Source: Planctomycetes bacterium UBA2386
GTDB lineage: Bacteria; Planctomycetota; UBA1135; UBA2386
Assembly: GCA_002343845.1 (NCBI GenBank)
Contig: DDSQ01000125.1
Span: 1 to 25,061, forward strand
DNA length: 25,061 nucleotides
Direction of reading: 5' to 3'
Made by a program: the position numbers and the translations under genes. Shown here one piece after another: positions 8,263-16,072 of the stretch. Under the pieces are notes generated by a model. That model worked only from the letters and a program-made list of their open reading frames with translations. It had not been told where the DNA came from and did no database searches. How positions within the stretch are numbered: position 1 is the stretch's first letter; each line of letters starts with the position of its first letter.

Positions 8263-8952
8263 ATGCCCGACCTCCAACGCGTCTTCGCGGACCTGTCGCT
8301 GCAGATCCCGTCGCTGACGGTCGTCGCCTACCACCTGCTGCTCGCGTTCGTGCTCGCCAAGCCCCTGGCCTGGATCTACGCACGCACCCACCACGGCACC
8401 AGCTACTCGCGGTCGTTCGTGCAGTCGCTGGTGATGCTGCCGATGATCGTCGCGATCGTGATGCTGGCGATCGGCGACAGCATGGCGCGAGCGTTCGGCC
8501 TGTTCGGCGCGCTCGCGCTGATCCGGTTCCGCACGCCGATCAAGGACAGCCGCGACACGATCTTCCTGTTCCTGTCGGTCGCGATCGGCATCACGGTCGG
8601 TGTGCAGAACACGCCATTGGCCGTGTTCGGCACCGGCTTCACGCTGCTGGTCGCGCTCTACCTGTCGGGCGTTGGCTTCGGGCGCCGGCTCGACCACGAC
8701 GGCGTGCTGCACTTCTCGATGCCGGCCCGCGGCGAACAGGACCCGGCCCTGCGCGAGCTGCTGCGCCACTACTGCCGCCACTTTGCCTTGGTCAGCCTGC
8801 GTGAGTCGCGCCACGACGGCGCGATGGACTTCGCCTACCAGCTGCGCCTGCACGAACCCGGCACCCATCAGGCCTTGGTCGCCGACCTGCGCGCGATTCC
8901 CGGCACCCTCGACGTCAACCTGTTCGTGCAGAACGAACACCAGGAACTCTGA
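8263..8952 (+). CDS. DUF4956 integral membrane protein
   Basis: A 229-residue inner-membrane protein with about four hydrophobic helices (roughly 17-40, 50-70, 99-113, 118-136) followed by a soluble tail of about 90 residues. The family signature 'FGALALIRFRTPIKDSRD' lies between helices 2 and 3; the arginine-rich RFR loop is the hallmark of DUF4956 and resembles the MgtC family. The tail ('LHFSMPARG' to the end) looks like a small alpha/beta domain. The family has no established biochemical role. Repeated neighbourhood with VTC and CotH proteins suggests a partner in phosphate-polymer synthesis or transfer across the membrane, which is inference. Its stop overlaps the next ATG by one base (TGATG), so the two are probably translationally coupled. 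Confidence 0.9.
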   Translation: MPDLQRVFADLSLQIPSLTVVAYHLLLAFVLAKPLAWIYARTHHGTSYSRSFVQSLVMLPMIVAIVMLAIGDSMARAFGLFGALALIRFRTPIKDSRDTIFLFLSVAIGITVGVQNTPLAVFGTGFTLLVALYLSGVGFGRRLDHDGVLHFSMPARGEQDPALRELLRHYCRHFALVSLRESRHDGAMDFAYQLRLHEPGTHQALVADLRAIPGTLDVNLFVQNEHQEL

Positions 8953-10106
8953 TGACCGCCACGCAACCGAGCCGTCCACGCCCGTCGTGGTGGCGTCGCC
9001 AACGCGGCCGCGCGGGCCGCAATCTGCCGGTCGTCGTCTGGGTCCTGGCGATCCTCGGCCTGCTGAAGCTCGGCGAGTTCACGCCGACGGCGCACGGCAT
9101 GCCCGCGATCGTCGACAGCCGCGTCGCCACGCTATTGGCCCCCGTGGACGGCCGCGTCGCCGCGGTCGTCGCCCAGTTGCACCAGCTGGTCGAGGCCGAC
9201 TCGATCGTCGCGCGCTTCGACGATCGCGACGTGCGCCTGCGCGTGCAGCAGGCGAACTTCGCGCTCGAACGGCTGCGCGCCGACATGGCGCACGCCAGTG
9301 CCGCGCTCGAGCGGGAAGCACGCGCGGCGGCCACCGCACATGGCCTCGACGCCGCGGTCGAGCACCGCCGGCTGGTCAGCGCCGTCGAGTCGGCGCAGCT
9401 CGCGACGCTCTCGACCCGCACCGATCTCGAGGAAGCGCGCATCCGCCTGCAGGGCGCGGCCGTCGAGACCGAGCGCCTCTCCTCGCTCGCCAAGCAGGCG
9501 ATGATCGCCGAGCCCGAACTCGTGCGCGTGCGGACCGAACGCGACGCGCTGCAGAAGCGCATCGACGAGCTCTCGGCCCTGCACGCCGAACAGCAGGTCG
9601 TCGCGCGAACCGCGCGCGAGCGCCTCGAGGCGTTCGCGCCGGGCGCCGTCGACGTGCTGCCGGTCGACGCGGCCCTGGCACCGCTGCGCTGGCGGCTGAA
9701 GGAGCAGGAGGCCGCCATCGAACGCATCGCACTCGACGCCCTGGCCCTCGACGTGCGCGCGCCGATGCGTGGGCACGTCACCGCGATCCTGATGGGTGCC
9801 GGCGAATGGGCGCCGTCGGGCAGTGCGCTGCTGACGATCGTCGACCCGACGCCGCGTCGCATCCTCGCCTACGTACCCGACACGCTGCGCAGCCAGCTCG
9901 CGTCCGCCCGTTCGCTGCAGGTGCAGCGCGCCGACGCGACGCGGCTCGGCTCGGCGCCGATCCTCAGCATGTCGTCGACGGCAGTCCGTCTGCCCGAGCG
10001 GCTGTGGCGTGATCCCCAACGCGAGGAATGGGGCTACGAGATGGTGCTCGCGGCAATCGGCGTCGAACGGCCCGGCGAGCGCCTGCAACTGCACGCCGAG
10101 TTCTGA
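8952..10106 (+). CDS. HlyD-like periplasmic adaptor (membrane fusion protein)
   Basis: A 384-residue protein with one amino-terminal membrane helix (about 24-41) and a large periplasmic part. A first lipoyl half-motif (about 60-92, 'LLAPVDGRVAAVVAQ') is followed by a long alpha-helical hairpin or coiled coil rich in Arg, Glu and Ala (about 92-260). The second lipoyl half (about 268-300, 'VRAPMRGHVTAIL') and a beta-barrel region to the end come next. This order is that of HlyD/EmrA-type adaptors, which normally bridge an inner-membrane transporter and an outer-membrane channel. No ABC, RND or MFS transporter lies beside it; the only membrane partner in the cluster is the DUF4956 protein. Its start overlaps that gene's stop. 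Substrate unknown. Confidence 0.85.
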   Translation: MTATQPSRPRPSWWRRQRGRAGRNLPVVVWVLAILGLLKLGEFTPTAHGMPAIVDSRVATLLAPVDGRVAAVVAQLHQLVEADSIVARFDDRDVRLRVQQANFALERLRADMAHASAALEREARAAATAHGLDAAVEHRRLVSAVESAQLATLSTRTDLEEARIRLQGAAVETERLSSLAKQAMIAEPELVRVRTERDALQKRIDELSALHAEQQVVARTARERLEAFAPGAVDVLPVDAALAPLRWRLKEQEAAIERIALDALALDVRAPMRGHVTAILMGAGEWAPSGSALLTIVDPTPRRILAYVPDTLRSQLASARSLQVQRADATRLGSAPILSMSSTAVRLPERLWRDPQREEWGYEMVLAAIGVERPGERLQLHAEF

Positions 10107-10123
10107 CGCGGCCGCGCGGTTCC

Positions 10124-10678
10124 ATGCGACGCATCCTCGCCACGGCCATGCTCGGCGCACTCGGCTCCTGCAGCGCGCTACGGCCCGTCACCGACGGCGT
10201 GATGCGCAGTGCGCAACCCGGCGAAGACCGCCTGGCGCGGACCATCGAGCACCACGGCCTGCGAACGATCGTCTGCCTGCGCGGCCCTGGAGAGGGCGCC
10301 GCCGAGTCGGCGCGGGCCGCGCTCGCGACCGGTGCCGAGTTCTGGATCATCCCGATGTCGGCGACCCGCCCACCCGATGCGTCGACGCTGCGCGCGCTGT
10401 GGCGCGTCGCGGCGGCGGCAGAACGGCCGTTGCTGCTGCACTGCCGGGCCGGCGTCGATCGCACCGGCCTCGCCAGCGCGCTCGTCGTGCTGCACGACAC
10501 CGGCGACCTGGCCCGAGCGCGCGAGCAACTCGCGCTGCTGCCGCACGGCCATCTCGGTTGGTTTGGCACCGCCGCGATGGGCAACGTGCTCGACGCCTAC
10601 GAGCCCTGGCAGCGCACGTTGGCCTTCCCCGACTGGATCGACCTGGTCTGGGCGCGGCAGGGCACTGCGACACGTTGA
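10124..10678 (+). CDS. Lipoprotein dual-specificity/tyrosine phosphatase
   Basis: A 184-residue predicted lipoprotein. The ATG at 10124 gives a signal sequence with lipobox 'LGSC' (Cys16, then Ser); upstream in-frame starts give an Arg-rich, non-coding-looking leader. The phosphatase fold shows 'VMRSAQP' (26-32), 'LRTIVCLRG' (46-54) and the P-loop 'HCRAGVDRTG', i.e. CX5R with Cys107 and Arg113. The RSAQP type is shared with small Siw14-like and bacterial DSP phosphatases; Asp86 in 'RPPDAS' is a candidate general acid. The P-loop is intact, so activity on phosphoprotein, phospholipid or polyphosphate-type substrates is possible. It lies 17 nt after the adaptor gene with no obvious promoter, so it likely belongs to the kinase/VTC operon and acts outside the cytoplasmic membrane. 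Confidence 0.88.
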   Translation: MRRILATAMLGALGSCSALRPVTDGVMRSAQPGEDRLARTIEHHGLRTIVCLRGPGEGAAESARAALATGAEFWIIPMSATRPPDASTLRALWRVAAAAERPLLLHCRAGVDRTGLASALVVLHDTGDLARAREQLALLPHGHLGWFGTAAMGNVLDAYEPWQRTLAFPDWIDLVWARQGTATR

Positions 10679-10719
10679 ACGCCAGCGGCGCTGAGATCCG
10701 TCCGCGCCACCCGGCGAGG

Positions 10720-10725
10720 TAGACT
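10720..10725 (+). promoter_or_regulatory. Candidate -10 element before the anchored envelope protein
   Basis: TAGACT lies 6 nt before the ATG at 10732. No -35 of note is present. GAGG directly abuts the ATG, too close to act as a ribosome site. This fits a leaderless or near-leaderless start. Confidence 0.3.
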
Positions 10726-10731
10726 CCGAGG

Positions 10732-11859
10732 ATGTCGTCCCGCCTGCCGCTGTTGCTCGCCGCCGTCGTCCTGGCCTGCGCGGGCATCTGGTGGACGACG
10801 CGCGGCGAAGACTCGCCGGCCCCTCCAGCACCACATTCCTCGCAGACGCCGGTGACGGCGGCTCCCGCCCCGGCCAACCCGGCGGACGTTCGCGCGGCGC
10901 TGGCACCACCGCCCGCCGCCGGCACGACCGTCACCGACCCGCCGCGGCCCGCTCCGGTCCCGATGCCAGCGCCGCCCGACGCAGCCAACGTGCTCCTGCG
11001 GGTGCGCGATCTGACCACGCGGCTCGACGTGCCGGCGTTCCGCTGGCAGTTCCAGACGTCGCTGGGCGTGCAGCGCGGCGAAGCCAGCGCCGGGCGCGCC
11101 GAACTGCGCCTGCCGGAAACGGCGTCCGGCACGCTGCTGGTCGAAGCCCCGAACCTCGCGCCGTTGCAACGTCCGCTCGTCGTGCCGGACAGCGCCTCGC
11201 CGCCGCTGCAGCTCGACCTGTTCCTCGGCCCCGCGGTGCCGGCCGCCGGCATCACGCTGCACGTGCGCACGCTGGCCGGCGAAGCCGTGCCGACGATCCG
11301 CGTCGATGCCTGGGAACTGCAGCCGACGACCGATCGCGAGCGCTGGCATCTCGGCCAGCCGCTGTGGTCGCGCCGCACCGGCGGCCTCGACGGCCGCTAC
11401 GTGCTGCCGACCTTGCCCGCGGGCGAGTACGGGATCCGGGTGGTGGCGACCGACCTCGCCGGCGAGTCGCTGCCGCTGCTGCCCTGGCGCAGCACGTTCC
11501 AGCTGACGGGCGACAACGGCTTCGTCGAGGACGTGCCGCTCGAAGCGGGTGCTCTGCTCGTGCTCGACCTCGTCGATGCCGCGGGGCAGGTGTTCGATCC
11601 GTCGCAGCACGGGTCGACGACGCTCTCCTTGCGTTTGCCCGGGGGCCCCGAGCTGTCGCGCAAGTGGGTCGTGCGCAGTGGCGGCGCGGCCGCCGCGGCG
11701 ATCGACGCCGTCGCGGGGGTTGGCCGCGTCGAACTCGCAGACGCTCTGCCTGCCGGTCAGTACGAACTGACGGTGAAGGTCGGCGGCGCCGTGCGCGCGC
11801 TCGAAGGCCTGTTCCTGCGCGCTGGCATGCAGAACGTGCAGCGCGTCGTCGTCCGCTGA
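10732..11859 (+). CDS. Unrecognised anchored envelope protein with Pro/Ala-rich linker
   Basis: A 375-residue protein that I do not recognise. It begins with a hydrophobic segment (about 5-21, ending 'CAGIWW') that could be a membrane anchor. 'VLAC' is a poor lipobox, because the helix continues past the Cys. A Pro/Ala/Thr-rich linker follows (about 25-85), then beta-rich segments to the end with phrases such as 'GRYVLPTLPAGEYGIRVVA' and 'LADALPAGQYELTVKVGG'. These are typical of carboxypeptidase-regulatory or SpaA-like sandwich repeats, so a structural or carbohydrate-contacting envelope role is a guess. It is 53 nt downstream of the phosphatase and may have its own start signal. It converges with hisS, with 8 nt between the two stops. 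Confidence 0.8.
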   Translation: MSSRLPLLLAAVVLACAGIWWTTRGEDSPAPPAPHSSQTPVTAAPAPANPADVRAALAPPPAAGTTVTDPPRPAPVPMPAPPDAANVLLRVRDLTTRLDVPAFRWQFQTSLGVQRGEASAGRAELRLPETASGTLLVEAPNLAPLQRPLVVPDSASPPLQLDLFLGPAVPAAGITLHVRTLAGEAVPTIRVDAWELQPTTDRERWHLGQPLWSRRTGGLDGRYVLPTLPAGEYGIRVVATDLAGESLPLLPWRSTFQLTGDNGFVEDVPLEAGALLVLDLVDAAGQVFDPSQHGSTTLSLRLPGGPELSRKWVVRSGGAAAAAIDAVAGVGRVELADALPAGQYELTVKVGGAVRALEGLFLRAGMQNVQRVVVR

Positions 11860-11867
11860 CGAGAGCG

Positions 11868-13208
11868 CTACGACCGCTTCGCGACCTGCACGGCGACGTC
11901 GGCGATCGGCACCGTCACCTGGGCGCCACTCTGCAGATGCTTGAGCGCGACCGTGCCAGCCGCGAGTTCGGCCGGACCGAGGACCGCCGCGAACGGCGCG
12001 CCGATCTTGTCGGCGTACGCGAGTTGCTTGCCGAGCGGCTTGTCGTCGGCGAACACTTCGACGCGCAGACCTTGCGCGCGCAGCGCCGTGGCGACCTTGA
12101 TCGCTTGCTGCGCCGACGCCGTGTCCATGCGGCAGAGCAACACCTGCGGTCCGACGCCGAGCGGCGGGAACATGCCGCGCTCCTCCATCACCAGCAGCAC
12201 CCGTTCGAGGCCGAGCGAGAAGCCGACCGCGGCGATCGGCTGCTTCTGGAACATGCCGATCAGGTTGTCGTAGCGGCCGCCGCCGCCCATCGAACCGGCG
12301 AGTCCGGCGACGCTGATCTCGAAGATCGGCCCGGTGTAGTAGCTGAGCCCGCGCGCCAGTGACGGATCGAACTGCAGGTGCGGGCCGGCTGGGCCGTCGG
12401 CAGCAGCCCCGAGCAGAGCCAGCAGTTCGCGCGCCCCGCGGCTGCCGTCCCCGTCGCCCGCAGCCGTAGTGCGCAGCATGTCCGGCTGCCGGGCCGCGTC
12501 GAGCGTGGCGAGCAGCGCGTCGACCTTCGCCGGTTCGACGCCCTTCGCCGCGAGTTCGCTGCGGACGCCATCGACGCCGACCTTGTCGAGCTTGTCGATC
12601 ACCACCAGTGCCAGGCCTTCCTGCTCGGGCGCGATGCCCGCGGTCGCGACCAGCGACCGCAGCAACTCGCGGTGGTTCAGCAGGATCTTGAAGTCCGTGA
12701 AGCCGAGTTCGCGCAACACCATCGCCACCGCTCCGCACACCTCGGCGTCGGCGACGACGCTCGTCGTCCCGGTGATGTCGACGTCGCACTGCCAGAACTC
12801 GCGGAAGCGGCCCTTCGCCGGCCGATCCGCGCGCCAGACCGGCTGGATCTGGTAGCGCTTGTAGTAGGCCGGCAGGTCGCGGTAGTTGGCCACGACTCGC
12901 GCCAGCGGCACCGTCAGGTCGTAGCGCAGACCTTCGTCGGCGAGGTCGAGCTCCCCGGGCGTGCCGGCGGCGAGCGCACGCTGCAGCCGCTCGCGCCGGT
13001 GCAGGATGCGGTAGAGCAACTGGTCGCCCTCGGGCCCGTACTTGCCGAGCAGCGTGCTCAGGTTCTCGATCGTCGGCGTCTCGAGCGGCACGAACCCGAA
13101 CGACTCGTAGACGCGCTGCACCACCCCGAGCACGTGACGGCGGCGCGCCACGTCGCTGGCCAGGAAGTCGCGCATGCCGCTCGGCGGCTTGGTCGAGATC
13201 TCGCTCAT
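11868..13208 (-). CDS. hisS: Histidyl-tRNA synthetase
   Basis: Charges tRNA-His with histidine in the cytoplasm. The product is 446 residues from the ATG at 13208; a TTG at 13226 would add six. Class II core motifs are 'KPPSGMRDF' (7-15), 'LRYDLTVPLARVVA' (94-107), motif 2 around 'GRFREFWQCD' (133-142), the histidine-specific 'LARGLSYYTG' (284-293, usually RGLDYYTG), and motif 3 'AVGFSLGLERVLLV' (327-340). The carboxy-terminal anticodon-binding domain runs from about 352. Length and order are normal. It is the last gene of a minus-strand group, 57 nt after the thioredoxin-like/HEAT gene. CATGAT 9 nt before the start might be an internal -10. Confidence 0.97.
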   Translation of the reverse strand: MSEISTKPPSGMRDFLASDVARRRHVLGVVQRVYESFGFVPLETPTIENLSTLLGKYGPEGDQLLYRILHRRERLQRALAAGTPGELDLADEGLRYDLTVPLARVVANYRDLPAYYKRYQIQPVWRADRPAKGRFREFWQCDVDITGTTSVVADAEVCGAVAMVLRELGFTDFKILLNHRELLRSLVATAGIAPEQEGLALVVIDKLDKVGVDGVRSELAAKGVEPAKVDALLATLDAARQPDMLRTTAAGDGDGSRGARELLALLGAAADGPAGPHLQFDPSLARGLSYYTGPIFEISVAGLAGSMGGGGRYDNLIGMFQKQPIAAVGFSLGLERVLLVMEERGMFPPLGVGPQVLLCRMDTASAQQAIKVATALRAQGLRVEVFADDKPLGKQLAYADKIGAPFAAVLGPAELAAGTVALKHLQSGAQVTVPIADVAVQVAKRS

Positions 13209-13265
13209 CGACGCGCCATCATGCAAGCAGCGCGGTCCGCGGCGCCAGCCTGGGCTGCTCCGGCT

Positions 13266-14651
13266 TCAGCCGCCGCCGTTGCCGCCGCCGCCGTTCCCAC
13301 CATCACCACCGTTGCCGCCGCGCCCGAAGCCGCCGCCGAAGCGCGACAGCCCGGCCCGGGCGGACGTCTCGCCGAGCACCTTCTCGAGGAACTTGTCGAA
13401 CGGATCGCCGCTGCCGCCGCGCACCACGCCGACCGCCTCGGTCAGCCAGGCCTTGGTCTCGGGATCCTCTTCCCGCGCCGCCGCTTCTTCGAGCTTGTGG
13501 GCGAAGTCGGCTTCGCGCCGCGAGGCCAGCGCGAACGCGGTCGTCGCGCGCACCTTCGCCGAGCCGTCGCGCAGCGCCGTGGTCAGTCCTTCGTGCACCT
13601 TCGCCTTGTCGTCGCACAGGGCCAGCGCCAGCACCGCATGCGCCCGCACCGTGGCACTCGGTTCCTTCTGGAGCACCTTCTCGATCTGCGCGAGCACGTC
13701 CTTGTTGCCCGGCGCACTGCTCGCCATGGCCCGCAGCAGCCGGCCGCGCACCGCTTCGTCCTTCTCGAGCTTGTACTGCCGACTCAATGCCGGGTAGGCC
13801 TTGGGCTCGGCCATGCTCTCGAGCGCGCCGGCGGTCGCGAGCCGCACCTCGGCCTCACGCTCGGTCAGGTAGGTGACGAGCAGCGTGTGGTAGGCCTTCG
13901 GCGACACCACGCCCATCGTCTCGATCGCCGGCAGCCGCTGCGGACCGCTGAGACCGCTCAGGGTCGATTCGACGTAGTCCATCGCTTCCTTGTCGTCACT
14001 GCGCAGCAGCAGTTCGACCTGCTGCAGGTTGCGCAACGCCGCGCCCATCGACTTGCGCACGGTCTTCAGCGCTTCCTGCACCTGCGCCTTGGTCGGCGGC
14101 TTCTGGTTCTCGCCGCGCTCGACCGCGCCGAAACCCAACCGCTGCGGCGCCCGCGCGGACGGACTCAGCTGCCACGCGAACTTCGCGTCGAGCTTCCGGA
14201 TCGCGTCGACCCACACCCACTCGAGTTCCCCCTTGGTGATGCGGTACGGCACCGAACTGATCACGGTGCCGTCGGGGTGCACGAACACATGCTGCGGCGC
14301 GATCACGTCCTCGCCGGGGCCGATCTTCAGCACCTGCAAGCGCGCCTGCACTTCGGCCGACTGCTGTTGGTTGGGCGTGACTCCGGCGACCCGGGCTTCC
14401 GTCGCCTGGGAGCAGAACAGGTTGATCGTTGCCTGCGAGAGCTTGCCGAGGGTGGCGTCCTTGTAGTGGTCGGCCACCATCTCGTCGTTGGCGCGTTCGC
14501 CCGCCATGTTGAAGGCGAGGAACAGCACCCTGTTCTCGGCCTTCGCTGCGGCGACCGCCTGGTCGTAGGAGGGCGTCCAGCGGATCTGGGCCACGGCGAC
14601 CATCGGCAGGCAGGCGATGGCGAGAGCCACGAGCGGGGTTCGGTTCAGCAT
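13266..14651 (-). CDS. Secreted thioredoxin-like protein with HEAT repeats and Gly-Asn-rich tail
   Basis: A 461-residue exported protein with signal peptide MLNRTPLVALAIACLPMVAVA. Residues about 24-160 resemble a thioredoxin-like domain ('SYDQAVAAAKAENRVLFLAF', 'HVFVHPDGT'). The site where the redox CxxC should be reads 'FNMAGERANDEM', so no disulfide chemistry is expected. Residues about 195-410 are alpha-helical HEAT-type repeats, with phrases such as 'VRLATAGALESMAEPKAYPAL' split over helices and 'KVRATTAFALASRREA'. The last 24 residues are a Gly/Asn tail. HEAT arrays bind proteins, so a scaffold role in the envelope is inference. It sits between the FtsQ-like gene (81 nt gap) and hisS (57 nt gap). 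The exact function is unknown. Confidence 0.82.
   Translation of the reverse strand: MLNRTPLVALAIACLPMVAVAQIRWTPSYDQAVAAAKAENRVLFLAFNMAGERANDEMVADHYKDATLGKLSQATINLFCSQATEARVAGVTPNQQQSAEVQARLQVLKIGPGEDVIAPQHVFVHPDGTVISSVPYRITKGELEWVWVDAIRKLDAKFAWQLSPSARAPQRLGFGAVERGENQKPPTKAQVQEALKTVRKSMGAALRNLQQVELLLRSDDKEAMDYVESTLSGLSGPQRLPAIETMGVVSPKAYHTLLVTYLTEREAEVRLATAGALESMAEPKAYPALSRQYKLEKDEAVRGRLLRAMASSAPGNKDVLAQIEKVLQKEPSATVRAHAVLALALCDDKAKVHEGLTTALRDGSAKVRATTAFALASRREADFAHKLEEAAAREEDPETKAWLTEAVGVVRGGSGDPFDKFLEKVLGETSARAGLSRFGGGFGRGGNGGDGGNGGGGNGGG
13269..13340 (-). repeat. Low-complexity GGN/GGG coding repeat
   Basis: The last 24 codons of the thioredoxin-like/HEAT gene are nearly all Gly with interspersed Asn, Asp, Phe and Arg. 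At the DNA level this is an imperfect GGC/GGT/AAC triplet repeat that could vary in length by slippage. Confidence 0.75.
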
Positions 14652-14732
14652 CGTCGGGGGGTGGACTGGCCGGGCGGCCGGTGCCCTTCGCCGCTGCGAG
14701 GCTGCCGGGGACGGCGCCCCGCAATGGCCGCC

Positions 14733-15695
14733 TCAACGGGGCGTAGAAAGTGTGGTCCAGGGCTCGTTGGGATCGCGAACACCGGCGGCGCGCGGCTGCA
14801 GGTAGTCCGCCCACCGCCGCGACAGTCGCAGGTCGCCCGCGACGAGCCCGGCGAGGCCGGGGTGCTGCGCCAGCACCTGCGACAGCACGTTCGCCTTGGT
14901 CGCGACCGGCACGCGGGGCAGCGGGCTGTCGACCGGACGGTCGTACGCGAACACGACGCCAGCACCGTCGGCGCGCGCCAGCTTGACGCGCACCTCGGGG
15001 TAGGCCGGTCCACGCAGCCAACGCTCGCCGAGGTTCGTCGCATCGATCTCGAGCAGCGCCGGGCAGTCCTTCACCAACGGCGCGAACTGTTCGCGCCACT
15101 CGCGAGCGATGCCGATGCCCGCCAGCACGCGCGGCTCAGCGCATCGTTCGCCGGGACGGACCGCCATCGTGCCAGCCCCCCCTTCGCGGTGCAGGAACAG
15201 CACCGGCAGCGAGGTCTCGACCCAGGGCAGCTGCATCGCCTCGCCGTCGACGAGGCACAGGCCCTGCCCCGCGGCGTCGCGCACCGCCAACAGCGGCCGT
15301 CGCAGGTCGAGCTGCAGGCGCAGGCGATCGGGGTACGCACGTTGGATCGACACGTCGCGCACCCATGGCACGCCGAGCAACGACTGCCGCAGCACGCGCT
15401 GGGCGGCGTCGTCGAGGATCGGCACCGTGGCGTCGAGATACGGCTGCAGCGCCGCCGACACCGCGAGCAGCAGCCCTCGGTCCATCCAGTCCGGCGCAGT
15501 GACGAAGCCGACGCGGTCGAGTTCGACCGGCGTGCTCTGTTCACTCGCCCGATCGACTCGGGCGGCGAGCACTTCGAGCGCACGAGGCCCGAACATCCAC
15601 ACCGTGAACACGAACGCCGACAGCACGGCGATGCGGGCGAGCCACGGTGCGGCGGCCGAGCCTCGTTCGCGGCGTTGCGAGCTGCGCACGGACAC
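14733..15695 (-). CDS. FtsQ-like single-pass membrane protein with POTRA-type domain
   Basis: A 320-residue protein. An Arg-rich cytoplasmic tail (1-17) is followed by one membrane helix (about 18-36) and an extracytoplasmic part. Residues about 98-157 follow the FtsQ/DivIB POTRA pattern: 'LLGVPWVRDVSIQRAYPD', then a beta-strand with 'RRPLLAVRD', then 'LCLVDGEAMQLP'. The order of predicted elements continues as in FtsQ. FtsQ links early and late divisome proteins, but this copy is far from any dcw genes and I see no ftsZ, ftsA or mur gene beside it. The start is a GTG at 15695, 12 nt after the upstream gene's stop; a second in-frame GTG is at 15689. Assignment as FtsQ itself is tentative; another POTRA-type envelope protein is possible. 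Confidence 0.7.
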   Translation of the reverse strand: MSVRSSQRRERGSAAAPWLARIAVLSAFVFTVWMFGPRALEVLAARVDRASEQSTPVELDRVGFVTAPDWMDRGLLLAVSAALQPYLDATVPILDDAAQRVLRQSLLGVPWVRDVSIQRAYPDRLRLQLDLRRPLLAVRDAAGQGLCLVDGEAMQLPWVETSLPVLFLHREGGAGTMAVRPGERCAEPRVLAGIGIAREWREQFAPLVKDCPALLEIDATNLGERWLRGPAYPEVRVKLARADGAGVVFAYDRPVDSPLPRVPVATKANVLSQVLAQHPGLAGLVAGDLRLSRRWADYLQPRAAGVRDPNEPWTTLSTPR

Positions 15696-15707
15696 GGGCC
15701 GCGCGGC

Positions 15708-15959
15708 TCAGTTCAGGCGCGCGACGACGGGCTTCGCTTCGACCTTGCTGCGATCGCGCGAGCCGCTGACCGACTCGCAGTCGTCGGTGAAGATCTCGAG
15801 CGTGTCGAGCACGTTCTCGATCAGGTGGCGGTCCATCGTCACTTCGCGCGCGCCCTTGGCGGCCTCGAGCTCGTGCTCGAGCAGGCGCGACAGGATCTTG
15901 AGCTGCGACAGGTGACGACCGACGAACTTCGGGACGTTGATTTCGGACTTGGTTTCCAT
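15708..15959 (-). CDS. Small conserved-looking hypothetical protein (83 aa)
   Basis: An 83-residue soluble, charged, mostly helical protein starting METKSEINVPKFVGRHLSQL, with an amphipathic stretch (about 15-60) and a polar tail. I do not recognise it. It is supported as a real gene by a GGAG Shine-Dalgarno (15966-15969) 6 nt before the ATG, GC-ending codon use, and its close fit (12 nt) upstream of the FtsQ-like gene, which makes it the likely first gene of the minus-strand operon. It contains a single Cys in 'DDCESVS'. A regulatory or adaptor role is conceivable but unsupported. Confidence 0.75.
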   Translation of the reverse strand: METKSEINVPKFVGRHLSQLKILSRLLEHELEAAKGAREVTMDRHLIENVLDTLEIFTDDCESVSGSRDRSKVEAKPVVARLN

Positions 15960-16072
15960 GGCTGGCTCCGGGAAATGCCGACGAGCCGGTTGACCTCCGA
16001 CCCGCCGCTTGTTGCGGCCCGATGGCCGCGTGACCGTTGCGAAACGCTCCGCCGGACGGCGAAGCCCGGGCG

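Noticed and set aside
13266..13340. Possible tandem-repeat or CRISPR-like element
   Set aside because: It is an in-frame Gly-Asn coding tail without spacers or constant repeat units.
14715..14743. CGCCCCG/CGGGGCG hairpin over the FtsQ-like stop codon
   Set aside because: Only 7 bp with a 15-nt loop and no U-tract; expected by chance in such GC-rich sequence.
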